This document shows, in pieces, positions 20,124-28,160 of a stretch of 64,000 bases of DNA. A program made the translations under genes and the position numbers. Source of the DNA: Rhizobiales bacterium YIM 77505 (GTDB lineage Bacteria > Pseudomonadota > Alphaproteobacteria > Rhizobiales > Beijerinckiaceae). Where the stretch lies: the NCBI GenBank assembly GCA_000745135.1, contig JQNH01000001.1:3705501-3769500 (forward strand). Reading direction: 5' to 3'. The notes under the pieces are model-generated. The model was not told the DNA's origin and ran no database searches. It worked only from the letters and a program-made list of their open reading frames with translations. The stretch's first letter is position 1; every line of letters starts with the position of its first letter.

Positions 20124-20581
20124 GGCGTCCCGTGCGGGTGCACGCAAGCTGCGTGCTCATCGACGACGCCGCCGTGCTCATCCGCGGGCCATCCGGGAGC
20201 GGCAAGTCGACTCTTGCCTTGGCGCTCATCGCGGCCGCCGAACGACGGGGCCGCTTCGCCCGCCTGGTGAGCGACGACCGCACCGGGCTCCAGGTCCTCA
20301 ATGGGCGCGTCGTCGCGCGCAGCGTGCCGTCGATCGCCGGACGGATCGAGGTGCGCGGCGTCGGGCTTCTGACGCGGGCTTTCGAGGGGGCAGGCGTCGT
20401 GCGCCTCGTCGTGGACTGCCTGCCTCATCCGCCGCCTCGGATGCCACACGAATCGGAGAGGACCACGGTAATCGGGAACGTGCGCTTGCCGCGCCTCGTT
20501 CATTATAATGCAGCGGATTTCACGGAAATCGTGCTGTGGCAGTTGCGCGGCGGCCATGACATCGTCATGACGGCTGAATGA
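20120..20581 (+). CDS. hprK: HPr kinase/phosphorylase, short alphaproteobacterial form
   Basis: 153 residues, essentially only the catalytic C-terminal half of the Gram-positive enzyme, which is normal for alphaproteobacteria. P-loop GPSGSGKST near residues 23-31, then LVSDDRTGLQ and the GRIEVRGVGLL signature. It regulates the PTS phosphocarrier by serine phosphorylation. The GTG start overlaps the chvG stop, so translation is coupled to the two-component system. Confidence 0.93.
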   Translation: MRRPVRVHASCVLIDDAAVLIRGPSGSGKSTLALALIAAAERRGRFARLVSDDRTGLQVLNGRVVARSVPSIAGRIEVRGVGLLTRAFEGAGVVRLVVDCLPHPPPRMPHESERTTVIGNVRLPRLVHYNAADFTEIVLWQLRGGHDIVMTAE

Positions 20582-20669
20582 GCAATTCGTCGCATCGCTC
20601 TTGCGCTAGGCTTCGCAGTGCACAAAATAGCGCCTCCGCTCCACCCGGAGCGATGGAACCAAATCAATC

Positions 20670-21071
20670 ATGATTGGAATGGTGCTCGTGACTCACGGGC
20701 AGCTCGCGACGGAGTTTAGGGCCGCTCTCGAGCACGTCGTCGGTCCTCAAGCGCAACTCGAGACGATCACCATCGGTCCCGAGGATGACATGGAGACTCG
20801 ACGCAAGGATATCATGGCCGCCGTCAAGCGGGTCAACTCGGGCCAGGGCGTCGTCGTCCTGACCGACATGTTCGGCGGCACGCCTTCCAACCTTGCCCTG
20901 TCCTGCATGAATGGCGGCTCCGTGGAAGTGGTCGCAGGGATCAACCTGCCGATGCTGATCAAGCTCGCGAGCGTCCGGGATGAGGAGCCGCTCGCCGAGG
21001 CTGTGCTTCATGCGCAGGAAGCGGGGCGGAAGTACATCAATGTAGCGTCCCGCGTCCTGGCCGGAAAGTGA
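20670..21071 (+). CDS. PTS fructose/mannose-type EIIA component
   Basis: 133 residues, EIIA-Man fold with phospho-accepting His9 (VLVTHGQLATEF) and DMFGGTPSNLAL. There are no permease EIIB/IIC genes nearby, so it acts as a regulatory phosphoprotein of the nitrogen-type PTS. It lies between hprK and HPr, its usual place in Hyphomicrobiales. Confidence 0.94.
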   Translation: MIGMVLVTHGQLATEFRAALEHVVGPQAQLETITIGPEDDMETRRKDIMAAVKRVNSGQGVVVLTDMFGGTPSNLALSCMNGGSVEVVAGINLPMLIKLASVRDEEPLAEAVLHAQEAGRKYINVASRVLAGK

Positions 21072-21080
21072 GCGTGTCGG

Positions 21081-21419
21081 GTGAGCGTCGCACGGCCGGC
21101 CCCTGACGCAGAGGGCGAGGAATGCCCGCCGGCGCCGGTGCCGGAAGGCGCTCTGGCGCGCGAACTTGCCATCGTAAACAAGCGGGGCCTGCACGCCCGC
21201 GCCTCCGCGAAATTCGTGCAGACCGTCGAGCGCTTCGATGCGGAGGTCACCGTCACACGCTGCGGCGAAACCGTCGGCGGACGCTCGATCATGGGGCTCC
21301 TCACCCTTGGCGCGGCGCAGGGGACCTCGATCACCGTCACGGCCAAGGGCGCGGATGCGGCGGCTTGCCTCGACGCCATCGCCGCCCTGGTGGCGAGCCG
21401 CTTCGGCGAAGACGAGTAG
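21081..21419 (+). CDS. HPr family phosphocarrier protein
   Basis: 112 residues, with an N-terminal extension of about 22 residues (VARPAPDAEGEE) before the HPr core. The phospho-His is His38 in KRGLHARASAKF; the regulatory Ser region is GGRSIMGLLTLGA. The start is GTG. HPr receives phosphate from EI-Ntr (not in this window) and passes it to EIIA proteins, including PtsN at 51 kb. HprK can modify its Ser. Confidence 0.94.
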   Translation: MSVARPAPDAEGEECPPAPVPEGALARELAIVNKRGLHARASAKFVQTVERFDAEVTVTRCGETVGGRSIMGLLTLGAAQGTSITVTAKGADAAACLDAIAALVASRFGEDE

Positions 21420-21556
21420 GCGGGCGGGCCGCGCCAGACGCCCGGCCCCACGCCATGCGCGCGGTCCGCAATGCATCCACGGGCGCCGCACCTCTCCCAG
21501 CCCCCCATGTCAGCTCCCTGTCAGGGCAGCCGTTAGAGTCCCCCCTGTCCGGGCAA

Positions 21557-21608
21557 GATATAAAGACATGTTTATGTCTTGATTGCCATTGGGACCCGGT
21601 GCTGGTAT
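21557..21608 (+). promoter_or_regulatory. ahcY promoter with overlapping dyad operator
   Basis: An AT-rich imperfect dyad at 21557-21578 (arms GATATAAA and TTTATGTC around a 6-base centre) stands out in this GC-rich DNA. It directly abuts a possible -35 TTGATT (21579-21584) and -10 TGGTAT (21603-21608), 40 bases before the ahcY start. ArsR-family SahR repressors that sense S-adenosylhomocysteine are known to control ahcY in several proteobacteria; this is a candidate site for such a regulator. The regulator's identity is inference. Confidence 0.55.
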
Positions 21609-21647
21609 AGACGCCGCCAGCTTCCATCCACACGCCAGGACCGCCCC

Positions 21648-23078
21648 ATGCCGCACGCCGCCGCCAAGCCGCACGCCCTCCATCACGACTACCGCGTGAA
21701 GGACATCAGCCTCGCCGATTGGGGGCGCAAGGAGATCTCCATCGCCGAGAGCGAGATGCCAGGCCTGATGGCGGTGCGGGAGGAATATGCGGCCAAGCAA
21801 CCGCTCAAGGGCGCCCGCATCGCCGGCTCGCTCCACATGACCATCCAGACGGCGGTGCTCATCGAGACCCTTGCGGCGCTTGGCGCCGACATTCGCTGGG
21901 TTTCCTGCAACATCTACTCCACTCAGGATCACGCCGCGGCGGCCATTGCCGCAGCTGGCATCCCGGTGTTCGCCTACAAGGGCGAGAGCCTCGAGGAATA
22001 TTGGGAGTTCACCCGCAAGCTGTTCGAGTGGGGCGACGGCGGCATGCCCAACATGATCCTCGACGACGGCGGTGACGCCACCCTCTTCGTCCATCTCGGT
22101 GTGCGCGCCGAGAGCGGCGACGTCGCCTTCCTCGACAAGCCGGGCTCCGAGGAGGAGGAGATCCTCTTTGCCCTTCTGAGGCGCACGCTCAAGGAGAAGC
22201 CGAAGGGCTGGTTCGGCGAACTTGCCAGGAGCATCCGGGGCGTCTCCGAGGAGACCACCACCGGCGTTCACCGCCTCTACATCATGGAGAAGGAGGGCAG
22301 GCTCCTCTTCCCCGCGATCAACGTCAACGACTCGGTCACCAAGTCGAAGTTCGACAACCTTTACGGCTGCCGGGAATCCCTCGTGGACGGCATCCGCCGG
22401 GGCACTGACGTCATGATGGCCGGCAAGGTTGCCATGGTTTGCGGCTTCGGCGATGTCGGCAAGGGCTCGGCCGCATCCCTGCGCAATGCCGGCTGCCGCG
22501 TGCTGGTGTCGGAAATCGACCCGATCTGCGCCTTGCAGGCGGCCATGGAGGGTTACGAAGTGACGACCATGGAGGACGCGGCCCCTCGCGCCGACATCTT
22601 CGTGACCGCTACCGGCAACAAGGACGTGATCACGATCGACCATATGCGGGCCATGAAGGACCGGGCGATCGTGTGCAACATCGGCCACTTCGATAACGAG
22701 ATCCAGGTCTCGGCCCTGCGAAACCTGAAGTGGACGAACATCAAGCCCCAGGTGGACGAGATCGAGTTCCCGGATGGCCACCGCATCATCCTTCTCTCGG
22801 AGGGGCGCCTGGTGAATCTCGGCAATGCCATGGGCCACCCCTCCTTCGTGATGTCCGCCTCCTTCACCAACCAGACGCTGGCTCAGATCGAGCTGTGGAC
22901 CAACCCGGGCAAGTACGAGAAGAAGGTCTACACGCTGCCGAAGCATCTCGACGAGAAGGTCGCGATGCTCCACCTCGAGAAGATCGGCGCCAAGCTCACC
23001 AAGCTGCGCCCCGACCAGGCGGCCTATATCGGCGTCTCTGAGAACGGCCCCTTTAAGCCCGACCACTACCGCTATTGA
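21648..23078 (+). CDS. ahcY: Adenosylhomocysteinase
   Basis: 476 residues. Hydrolyses S-adenosylhomocysteine to adenosine and homocysteine, closing the methylation cycle. The start [15 protein letters not shown] follows the promoter; upstream in-frame sequence is the promoter itself. Signatures: [15 protein letters not shown], the insertion typical of long bacterial forms, NAD-binding [10 protein letters not shown] and the C-terminal KPDHYRY that reaches into the partner active site. Complete. Confidence 0.98.
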   Translation: MPHAAAKPHALHHDYRVKDISLADWGRKEISIAESEMPGLMAVREEYAAKQPLKGARIAGSLHMTIQTAVLIETLAALGADIRWVSCNIYSTQDHAAAAIAAAGIPVFAYKGESLEEYWEFTRKLFEWGDGGMPNMILDDGGDATLFVHLGVRAESGDVAFLDKPGSEEEEILFALLRRTLKEKPKGWFGELARSIRGVSEETTTGVHRLYIMEKEGRLLFPAINVNDSVTKSKFDNLYGCRESLVDGIRRGTDVMMAGKVAMVCGFGDVGKGSAASLRNAGCRVLVSEIDPICALQAAMEGYEVTTMEDAAPRADIFVTATGNKDVITIDHMRAMKDRAIVCNIGHFDNEIQVSALRNLKWTNIKPQVDEIEFPDGHRIILLSEGRLVNLGNAMGHPSFVMSASFTNQTLAQIELWTNPGKYEKKVYTLPKHLDEKVAMLHLEKIGAKLTKLRPDQAAYIGVSENGPFKPDHYRY

Positions 23079-23080
23079 CC

Positions 23081-23116
23081 GGCCGGGGACCCTCGCAGCT
23101 CGGAGGTCTCCCTGGC
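23081..23116 (+). terminator. Hairpin after ahcY
   Basis: Imperfect long stem (GGCC plus GGGGACC against GGTCTCC plus GGCC) starting three bases after the ahcY stop. No T tract follows, so it may be a weak terminator or an mRNA 3'-end stabiliser. Confidence 0.4.
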
Positions 23117-23122
23117 CGCCGC

Positions 23123-23137
23123 TTAAGGCGGCGTTAA
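23123..23137 (+). promoter_or_regulatory. CtrA-type box (TTAA-N7-TTAA) upstream of divL
   Basis: TTAA at 23123-23126 and TTAAC from 23134, separated by exactly 7 bases: the full consensus for the cell-cycle master regulator CtrA. It lies 179 bases before the divL start. The N7 spacer also forms part of a GCCGCC/GGCGGC hairpin, so the match could be partly coincidental, but TTAA is rare in DNA this GC-rich. Confidence 0.55.
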
Positions 23138-23315
23138 CCCCCTTTCTGACCAAGTGGGGTGCGGTCTAGAGTGCGGTGATTCCATCGAACCGATCTTTCC
23201 GGCGGCGGCGGACGGCTCGACGATCTTCAATCATTCCGTGGGGCCTTTGGCCAAAGGGCCCCGCGGCCAGCGCTCGGCCATAGGCCGAACCGACTCGTGG
23301 AGGGGGCGACGAGTC

Positions 23316-25814
23316 ATGGCAATGTCATGGCCGACACGCGTTGAAGGCCGCGTTCGGCACAGGGGTCGTTGTTTTCTCAGGCTCTGCGCGCTCCTGGCGT
23401 CGGCGGTCATGATGCCCGGCGCGGCTGGGGCGGCGGGCTACGATCCCGGAGCGCTCTTCGACTTTGCGCCGCAGACGGCGGTCAGCTTCTCCCTGATGAT
23501 GGGGCTGCTGATCTTTGCCCTGACGACCGCCCTCATCCATCTGAGCGAACGCAACCGCTGGACGCGGCGCGAGCGGGCGCTCGCGGCCGAAATCGCAGCC
23601 CTTGCCGGCGTGCAGGATCGCGTCGACATGCTGCTCGGTGCCGAGCGCCAGGTGATCGTCCGCTGGAACGGGCGCGACGGCGAGCCCCGAGTGGAAGGCG
23701 ACCCCTCCTTCATCACCGCTGCCGGCAGCCCGCGCCGGGCGCTGGCTTTCGGCTCCTGGCTTGCACCCGCCGATGCCGCAGCCTTGGAGGAGGCTGTCGA
23801 GAGGCTGCGCGAGCGGGGGGAGAGTTTCCGCTTGACCTTGCGCACGCCGCAGCAGCGCTTCGTGGAAGCCGAAGGGCGAACCTCGAGCGGATGTGCTCTC
23901 CTGCGTCTGCGCGAAGTGACCGGTGATCGCCTCGAAGCTCTCCGAGCCATGCAGGAGGCGTCCCGCCTTCGGGACGAGCTCGGTGCGCTGCAGACGCTCC
24001 TTCACACCATCCCTGCACCGGTATGGCGGCGGGACGGCGAAGGCCGCCTGAGCTGGGCGAACCGGGCCTTTCTCCACGCCGTCGAGGCGCAGGATCTCGC
24101 CGATGCGCAGGCGCGGGGCCTCGAACTCCTCGATCGCGCCGACCGCGTGGAGGCGGCGCGCAGGCGTTCCGCGGCGGAGCCCTTTGCGGCGCGCGTCCTC
24201 GCCGTGGTGGCTGGCGCCCGGCGCATCCTCGACGTCACCGAAACGCCGGCCGCCCAGGGCAGCGCCGGCATTGCCATCGATGTCTCCGAGCTCGAGCAGG
24301 TGCGTTCCGATCTGCAGCGCCAAATGGAGGCCCATGTCCGAACGCTGGATCAATTGTCGACGGCCGTCGCCATTTTCGACCAGCGACAGCACCTCGTCTT
24401 CCACAATGCCGCCTACCGGCAGCTCTGGGACCTCGATCAAGCCTTCCTCGCGAGCGGCCCCTCAGACGCGGAAATTCTCGATCGGCTGCGCGTCGCCCGG
24501 AAGCTGCCTGAACAGGCCGATTTCCGAAGCTGGAAGGCGAGCCAGCTTGCCGCCTACCAAGCGCTCGAGCCTCAGGAGAGCTGGTGGCATCTGCCGGATC
24601 GGCGGACCCTGCGGGTGGTCGCAAGCCCCAATCCGCAGGGGGGGCTCACCTATCTCTTCGACGACGTCACCGAGCGCGTCCATCTGGAGGCGCGGCACAA
24701 TGCTCTTATCCGCGTCCAGGGCGAGACGCTCGACACCCTGACCGAAGGCGTCGCCGTGTTCGGCAGCGACGGCCGCCTGAAGCTGTCGAATCGTGCCTTC
24801 CGCGAGCTCTGGCGCTTTTCAGCGGAGCGGATGGAAGAGCATCCGCATGTCGACGAGGTCGTTCGCCATGCGCTGGCGCTTTGTTCCGACGGCGAGGCTT
24901 GGAGCGACCTCAAGGGCGCCGTTTCAGGCCTGCCGGAGAGGCGGATGGGGGTTGCCAGCCGCATCGAACGACGCGACGGAATCGTTCTCGACTGCGCAGC
25001 CCAACCGCTGCCCGACGGCGCGACACTCCTGACCTTCATGGACGTGACCGCCAGCGTAAACGTGGAGCGCGCCCTGACCGAGCGCAACGAGGCCCTTGAG
25101 CGCGCTGCGCGTCTGCGGGAGGACTTCGTGCATCATGTCTCTTATGAGCTGCGCTCCCCGCTGACGGCGGTGATCGGCTTCACCCAGCTCCTCGGTGACG
25201 AAACGGTCGGTTCGCTCAATCCCCGGCAGCGCGAATACGCGAGCCACATCCTGCGCTCCTCGGGCGCCTTGCTCGCGATCATCAACGACATCCTCGACCT
25301 CGCCTCGATCGACACCGGTTCCATGGAGCTTGTCCAGGAGCCTGTCGACATCCGGGCTACCATCGAGGAGGCGGCACGAGGGGTGGAAGACCGCCTCGCC
25401 GAATCCTCCATCCGCCTTGTCATCGATACGCCCGACAACATCGGCAGCTTCACCGCCGATGGGAAACGCGTGCGCCAGATCCTCTTCAATCTGTTGTCGA
25501 ACGCGATCGGTTTCTCTTCTGCCGGACAGACCGTTACGGTCCGGGCACGCAGGACCACGGACGAGGTCGTCCTGGAGGTGCACGACGAGGGGCGCGGCAT
25601 CCCGCCGGAGGTCAAGGCCAAGGTCTTCAATCGCTTTGAGAGCCACACCCTCGGCACTCGTCACCGCGGGGTGGGGCTCGGCCTCTCGATCGTCCGCTCC
25701 TTCGTGGAGCTGCATGGCGGTCGCGTGGAGCTCGAGTCGGCTCCGGGCGCCGGCACCACGGTGACCTGCCGATTTCCAGCGGCCGGCGGCCCGCAGCGGC
25801 TCGCCGCCGAATAG
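23316..25814 (+). CDS. divL: DivL-type PAS sensor kinase with Tyr at the phosphorylation site
   Basis: 832 residues. The start MAMSW has GGAGGGGG 9 bases upstream. An N-terminal hydrophobic leader (about 18-40) and one membrane segment (about 56-75) precede several PAS domains (about 200-590), HisKA and HATPase_c (VRQILFNLLSNAIGF, HDEGRGIP, GLGLSIVRSF). In the H-box HHVSYELRSPL the usual His is Tyr610, the hallmark of DivL, which in Caulobacter controls the CckA-ChpT-CtrA relay by binding partners such as DivK rather than acting as a normal kinase. It is followed by tsaE, a conserved pairing in Hyphomicrobiales. Confidence 0.93.
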   Translation: MAMSWPTRVEGRVRHRGRCFLRLCALLASAVMMPGAAGAAGYDPGALFDFAPQTAVSFSLMMGLLIFALTTALIHLSERNRWTRRERALAAEIAALAGVQDRVDMLLGAERQVIVRWNGRDGEPRVEGDPSFITAAGSPRRALAFGSWLAPADAAALEEAVERLRERGESFRLTLRTPQQRFVEAEGRTSSGCALLRLREVTGDRLEALRAMQEASRLRDELGALQTLLHTIPAPVWRRDGEGRLSWANRAFLHAVEAQDLADAQARGLELLDRADRVEAARRRSAAEPFAARVLAVVAGARRILDVTETPAAQGSAGIAIDVSELEQVRSDLQRQMEAHVRTLDQLSTAVAIFDQRQHLVFHNAAYRQLWDLDQAFLASGPSDAEILDRLRVARKLPEQADFRSWKASQLAAYQALEPQESWWHLPDRRTLRVVASPNPQGGLTYLFDDVTERVHLEARHNALIRVQGETLDTLTEGVAVFGSDGRLKLSNRAFRELWRFSAERMEEHPHVDEVVRHALALCSDGEAWSDLKGAVSGLPERRMGVASRIERRDGIVLDCAAQPLPDGATLLTFMDVTASVNVERALTERNEALERAARLREDFVHHVSYELRSPLTAVIGFTQLLGDETVGSLNPRQREYASHILRSSGALLAIINDILDLASIDTGSMELVQEPVDIRATIEEAARGVEDRLAESSIRLVIDTPDNIGSFTADGKRVRQILFNLLSNAIGFSSAGQTVTVRARRTTDEVVLEVHDEGRGIPPEVKAKVFNRFESHTLGTRHRGVGLGLSIVRSFVELHGGRVELESAPGAGTTVTCRFPAAGGPQRLAAE

Positions 25815-25829
25815 CCAAGCCGAGGTCCG

Positions 25830-27404
25830 ATGCTCGACAGCGCCCGCCACCTCGCCTCCCTCGGAGCCGCACCCGACGCAGCCGCACCCGATGCGGCCTC
25901 CTGGGACATCCCGCTTGCTGATGAGGCGGCCACCGTGGCGCTCGGGCAGATGCTCGCCGAGGAGATTCGGTCGGGCGATGTGGTGACACTCTCGGGCGGG
26001 CTTGGCGCGGGCAAGACGACGCTCGCGCGGGCGATCATTCGCGCCCTGGCCGGCGATCCGGATCTGGAGGTGCCAAGCCCCACCTTCACCCTGGTGCAGG
26101 CCTATGAGACGCCTCGGGCCGGCGTGCTTCACGCCGATCTCTATCGCATCGGCAGCCCCGAGGAGGTGGTCGAACTCGGGCTGGAGGAAGCCGCAGGAAC
26201 CGGCGTCGTCCTTGTCGAATGGCCCGAACGAGCCTGGTCTGCCTTGGGAAGCGACCGGCTCGACGTGTCTCTGGGGCTCGAGCCGGGTGGGGAACGGCGC
26301 GCCTCGCTCACGGCCGCCGGTCGCCTTGCGCCGCGCCTTGCGCGCCTCAAGGCGGTGCGCGCGCTCCTCGCCGCCTGCGGCTGGCAGGACGCACGACGCA
26401 TCCCCATGCAGGGAGACGCTTCGACCCGCGCCTATGAGCGTTTGGTGAAGCCCTCCGGCGAGACAGCGATCCTGATGATCTCGCCGCCGCGTCCCGATGG
26501 CCCGCCGGTGCGCCGGGGCAAACCCTACAGCGCGATCGCAAAGCTCGCAGAGTCCGTCCATGCCTTCGTGGCGATGGACCGCGGCCTTGCGGCCATGGGT
26601 TTCAGCGCGCCGAGGATCTACGGCGAGGATCTTAAGACCGGGCTTCTGGTGCTGGAGGATCTCGGCGCCGAAGGGGTCGTCGACGGGCGGGCGCCGATCC
26701 CGGAGCGTTACGCAGAGGCGACCCGGCTTCTCGCCAAGCTGCACGGCGCGATGCTGCCGGGCGTTCTTCCTGTGGCGGAGGGTCAGACCTACGCCTTGCC
26801 GGAATACGATCTCGAGGCCTTGCTCATCGAGGTCGAGCTCCTGCTCGATTGGTATGTGCCGCACGTGGCGGGCGGCCTTCTCCCGGCGTCGGCAAGGGCG
26901 GAATTCGTGCGCCTGTGGACGGAGGCGCTTGAGCCGCAAGTCGCCGGTCCGAAAACCTGGACGCTCCGGGACTATCATTCGCCCAATCTGCTTTGGCTCG
27001 AGGCCCGGGCGGATCTGCGCCGTGTCGGGCTCATCGACTTCCAGGACGCTGTGCTGGGGCCTCCAGCCTATGACGTCGCCTCCCTATTGCAGGATGCGCG
27101 CGTGACCGTGCCGCCGGAGCTGGAACTGAAGCTGCTCAGCCTCTACGCCCGCGAGCGCCGGGCCGCGGAGCCGGACTTCGACATGGCGGGCTTTGCCGCC
27201 TCTTACGCCGTCATGGCGGCGCAGCGGGCCACCAAGGTGCTCGGCATCTTCGCCCGTCTGAACAAGCGGGATGGGAAGCCGCAATACCTCGCCCATCTTC
27301 CGCGCGTCGAGGCTTATCTCGTCCGCAACCTCGCCCATCCGATCCTGTCGAAGCTCAGGGGCTGGTATGAGAGCCATCTGCCACGGCTCTTCGAAGCCCG
27401 CTGA
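25830..27404 (+). CDS. tsaE: TsaE-AmgK fusion: tRNA t6A ATPase plus sugar kinase domain
   Basis: 524 residues in two parts. Residues about 25-170 are TsaE, the ATPase needed for threonylcarbamoyl-adenosine (t6A37) formation: P-loop SGGLGAGKTT, VPSPTFTLVQAYE, HADLYRI and VEWPERA. Residues about 185-524 are an APH-fold kinase: QGDASTRAYERL, TLRDYHSPNLLW and LIDFQDAVLGPPAYDV. This second half resembles AmgK, the N-acetylmuramate/GlcNAc anomeric kinase of the peptidoglycan recycling shunt, and the next gene is MurU-like, as expected for that pathway. The fusion is a recurrent arrangement in this order. Starts 15 bases after divL. Confidence 0.93.
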   Translation: MLDSARHLASLGAAPDAAAPDAASWDIPLADEAATVALGQMLAEEIRSGDVVTLSGGLGAGKTTLARAIIRALAGDPDLEVPSPTFTLVQAYETPRAGVLHADLYRIGSPEEVVELGLEEAAGTGVVLVEWPERAWSALGSDRLDVSLGLEPGGERRASLTAAGRLAPRLARLKAVRALLAACGWQDARRIPMQGDASTRAYERLVKPSGETAILMISPPRPDGPPVRRGKPYSAIAKLAESVHAFVAMDRGLAAMGFSAPRIYGEDLKTGLLVLEDLGAEGVVDGRAPIPERYAEATRLLAKLHGAMLPGVLPVAEGQTYALPEYDLEALLIEVELLLDWYVPHVAGGLLPASARAEFVRLWTEALEPQVAGPKTWTLRDYHSPNLLWLEARADLRRVGLIDFQDAVLGPPAYDVASLLQDARVTVPPELELKLLSLYARERRAAEPDFDMAGFAASYAVMAAQRATKVLGIFARLNKRDGKPQYLAHLPRVEAYLVRNLAHPILSKLRGWYESHLPRLFEAR

Positions 27405-27420
27405 GTCCGTGTCCGATCGC

Positions 27421-28155
27421 ATGGCTCCATCCGCCGGCCGCCCGATCACGACAGCCATGGTGCTCGCAGCGGGCCGTGGCACCCGCATGCGCCCGATCAC
27501 CGACCGGATCCCAAAACCGCTCGTATCGATTGGCGGGCGGGCCATGATCGATCATGCCCTCGACCGTCTGGCAGACGCGGGCATCGGCACCGCCGTCGTC
27601 AATGTCCATCACCTCGCCGACCAGATCGAGGCGCATCTCGAGGCCCGCTCACGGCCGCGCATCCTGATCTCCGATGAACGGGACGCCCTGCTCGAGACCG
27701 GTGGCGGCATCAAACGAGCGCTGCCTCTGCTCGGGCCAAGCCCTTTCCTCGTCCTCAACTCCGATTCCCTGTGGATTGAGGGGCCGCGGTCAAACATTTG
27801 TCGCCTTCTGACCTGTTGGGATGAGGACAGGATGGACATCCTCCTCCTCCTCGCCGCCGTGGCGACGAGCCTTGGCTATGACGGGCGCGGCGATTTCGCC
27901 ATGTCACCGGACGGGCTCTTGCGGCGGCGGGAAGCACGCGAGGTCGTACCTTTCGTCTATGCCGGGGTCGCGGTCATGAAGCCCGAGTTGTTCGAGGATG
28001 CCCCGGCCGGCGCCTTTTCGCTCAACCGCCTGTTCGACCGGGCCATCGCCGCGCGGCGTCTCTTCGGGCTGCGGCTCGACGGCGAATGGCTCCATGTGGG
28101 CACCCCCGAAGCCATCGCCGCGGCCGAGGCGCGCATCGGCGCGAGCACGCTCTGA
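27421..28155 (+). CDS. MurU-like sugar-1-phosphate nucleotidyltransferase
   Basis: 244 residues. N-terminal nucleotidyltransferase signature MVLAAGRGTRMRPITDRIPKP split across the P-loop, then LETGGGIKRALPLLG and LNSDSLW. In Pseudomonas MurU makes UDP-MurNAc from MurNAc-1-phosphate supplied by AmgK; the AmgK domain ends 17 bases upstream, which supports this role. Start ATG at 27421; a GTG at 27409 is also possible. The substrate is inferred from context, since the fold alone does not tell MurU from other NTP transferases. Confidence 0.82.
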   Translation: MAPSAGRPITTAMVLAAGRGTRMRPITDRIPKPLVSIGGRAMIDHALDRLADAGIGTAVVNVHHLADQIEAHLEARSRPRILISDERDALLETGGGIKRALPLLGPSPFLVLNSDSLWIEGPRSNICRLLTCWDEDRMDILLLLAAVATSLGYDGRGDFAMSPDGLLRRREAREVVPFVYAGVAVMKPELFEDAPAGAFSLNRLFDRAIAARRLFGLRLDGEWLHVGTPEAIAAAEARIGASTL

Positions 28156-28160
28156 CGTTC

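Noticed and set aside
21420-21647. SAM or SAH riboswitch before ahcY
   Set aside because: The promoter is only about 40 bases from the start codon, so the leader is too short, and no conserved riboswitch core was seen.
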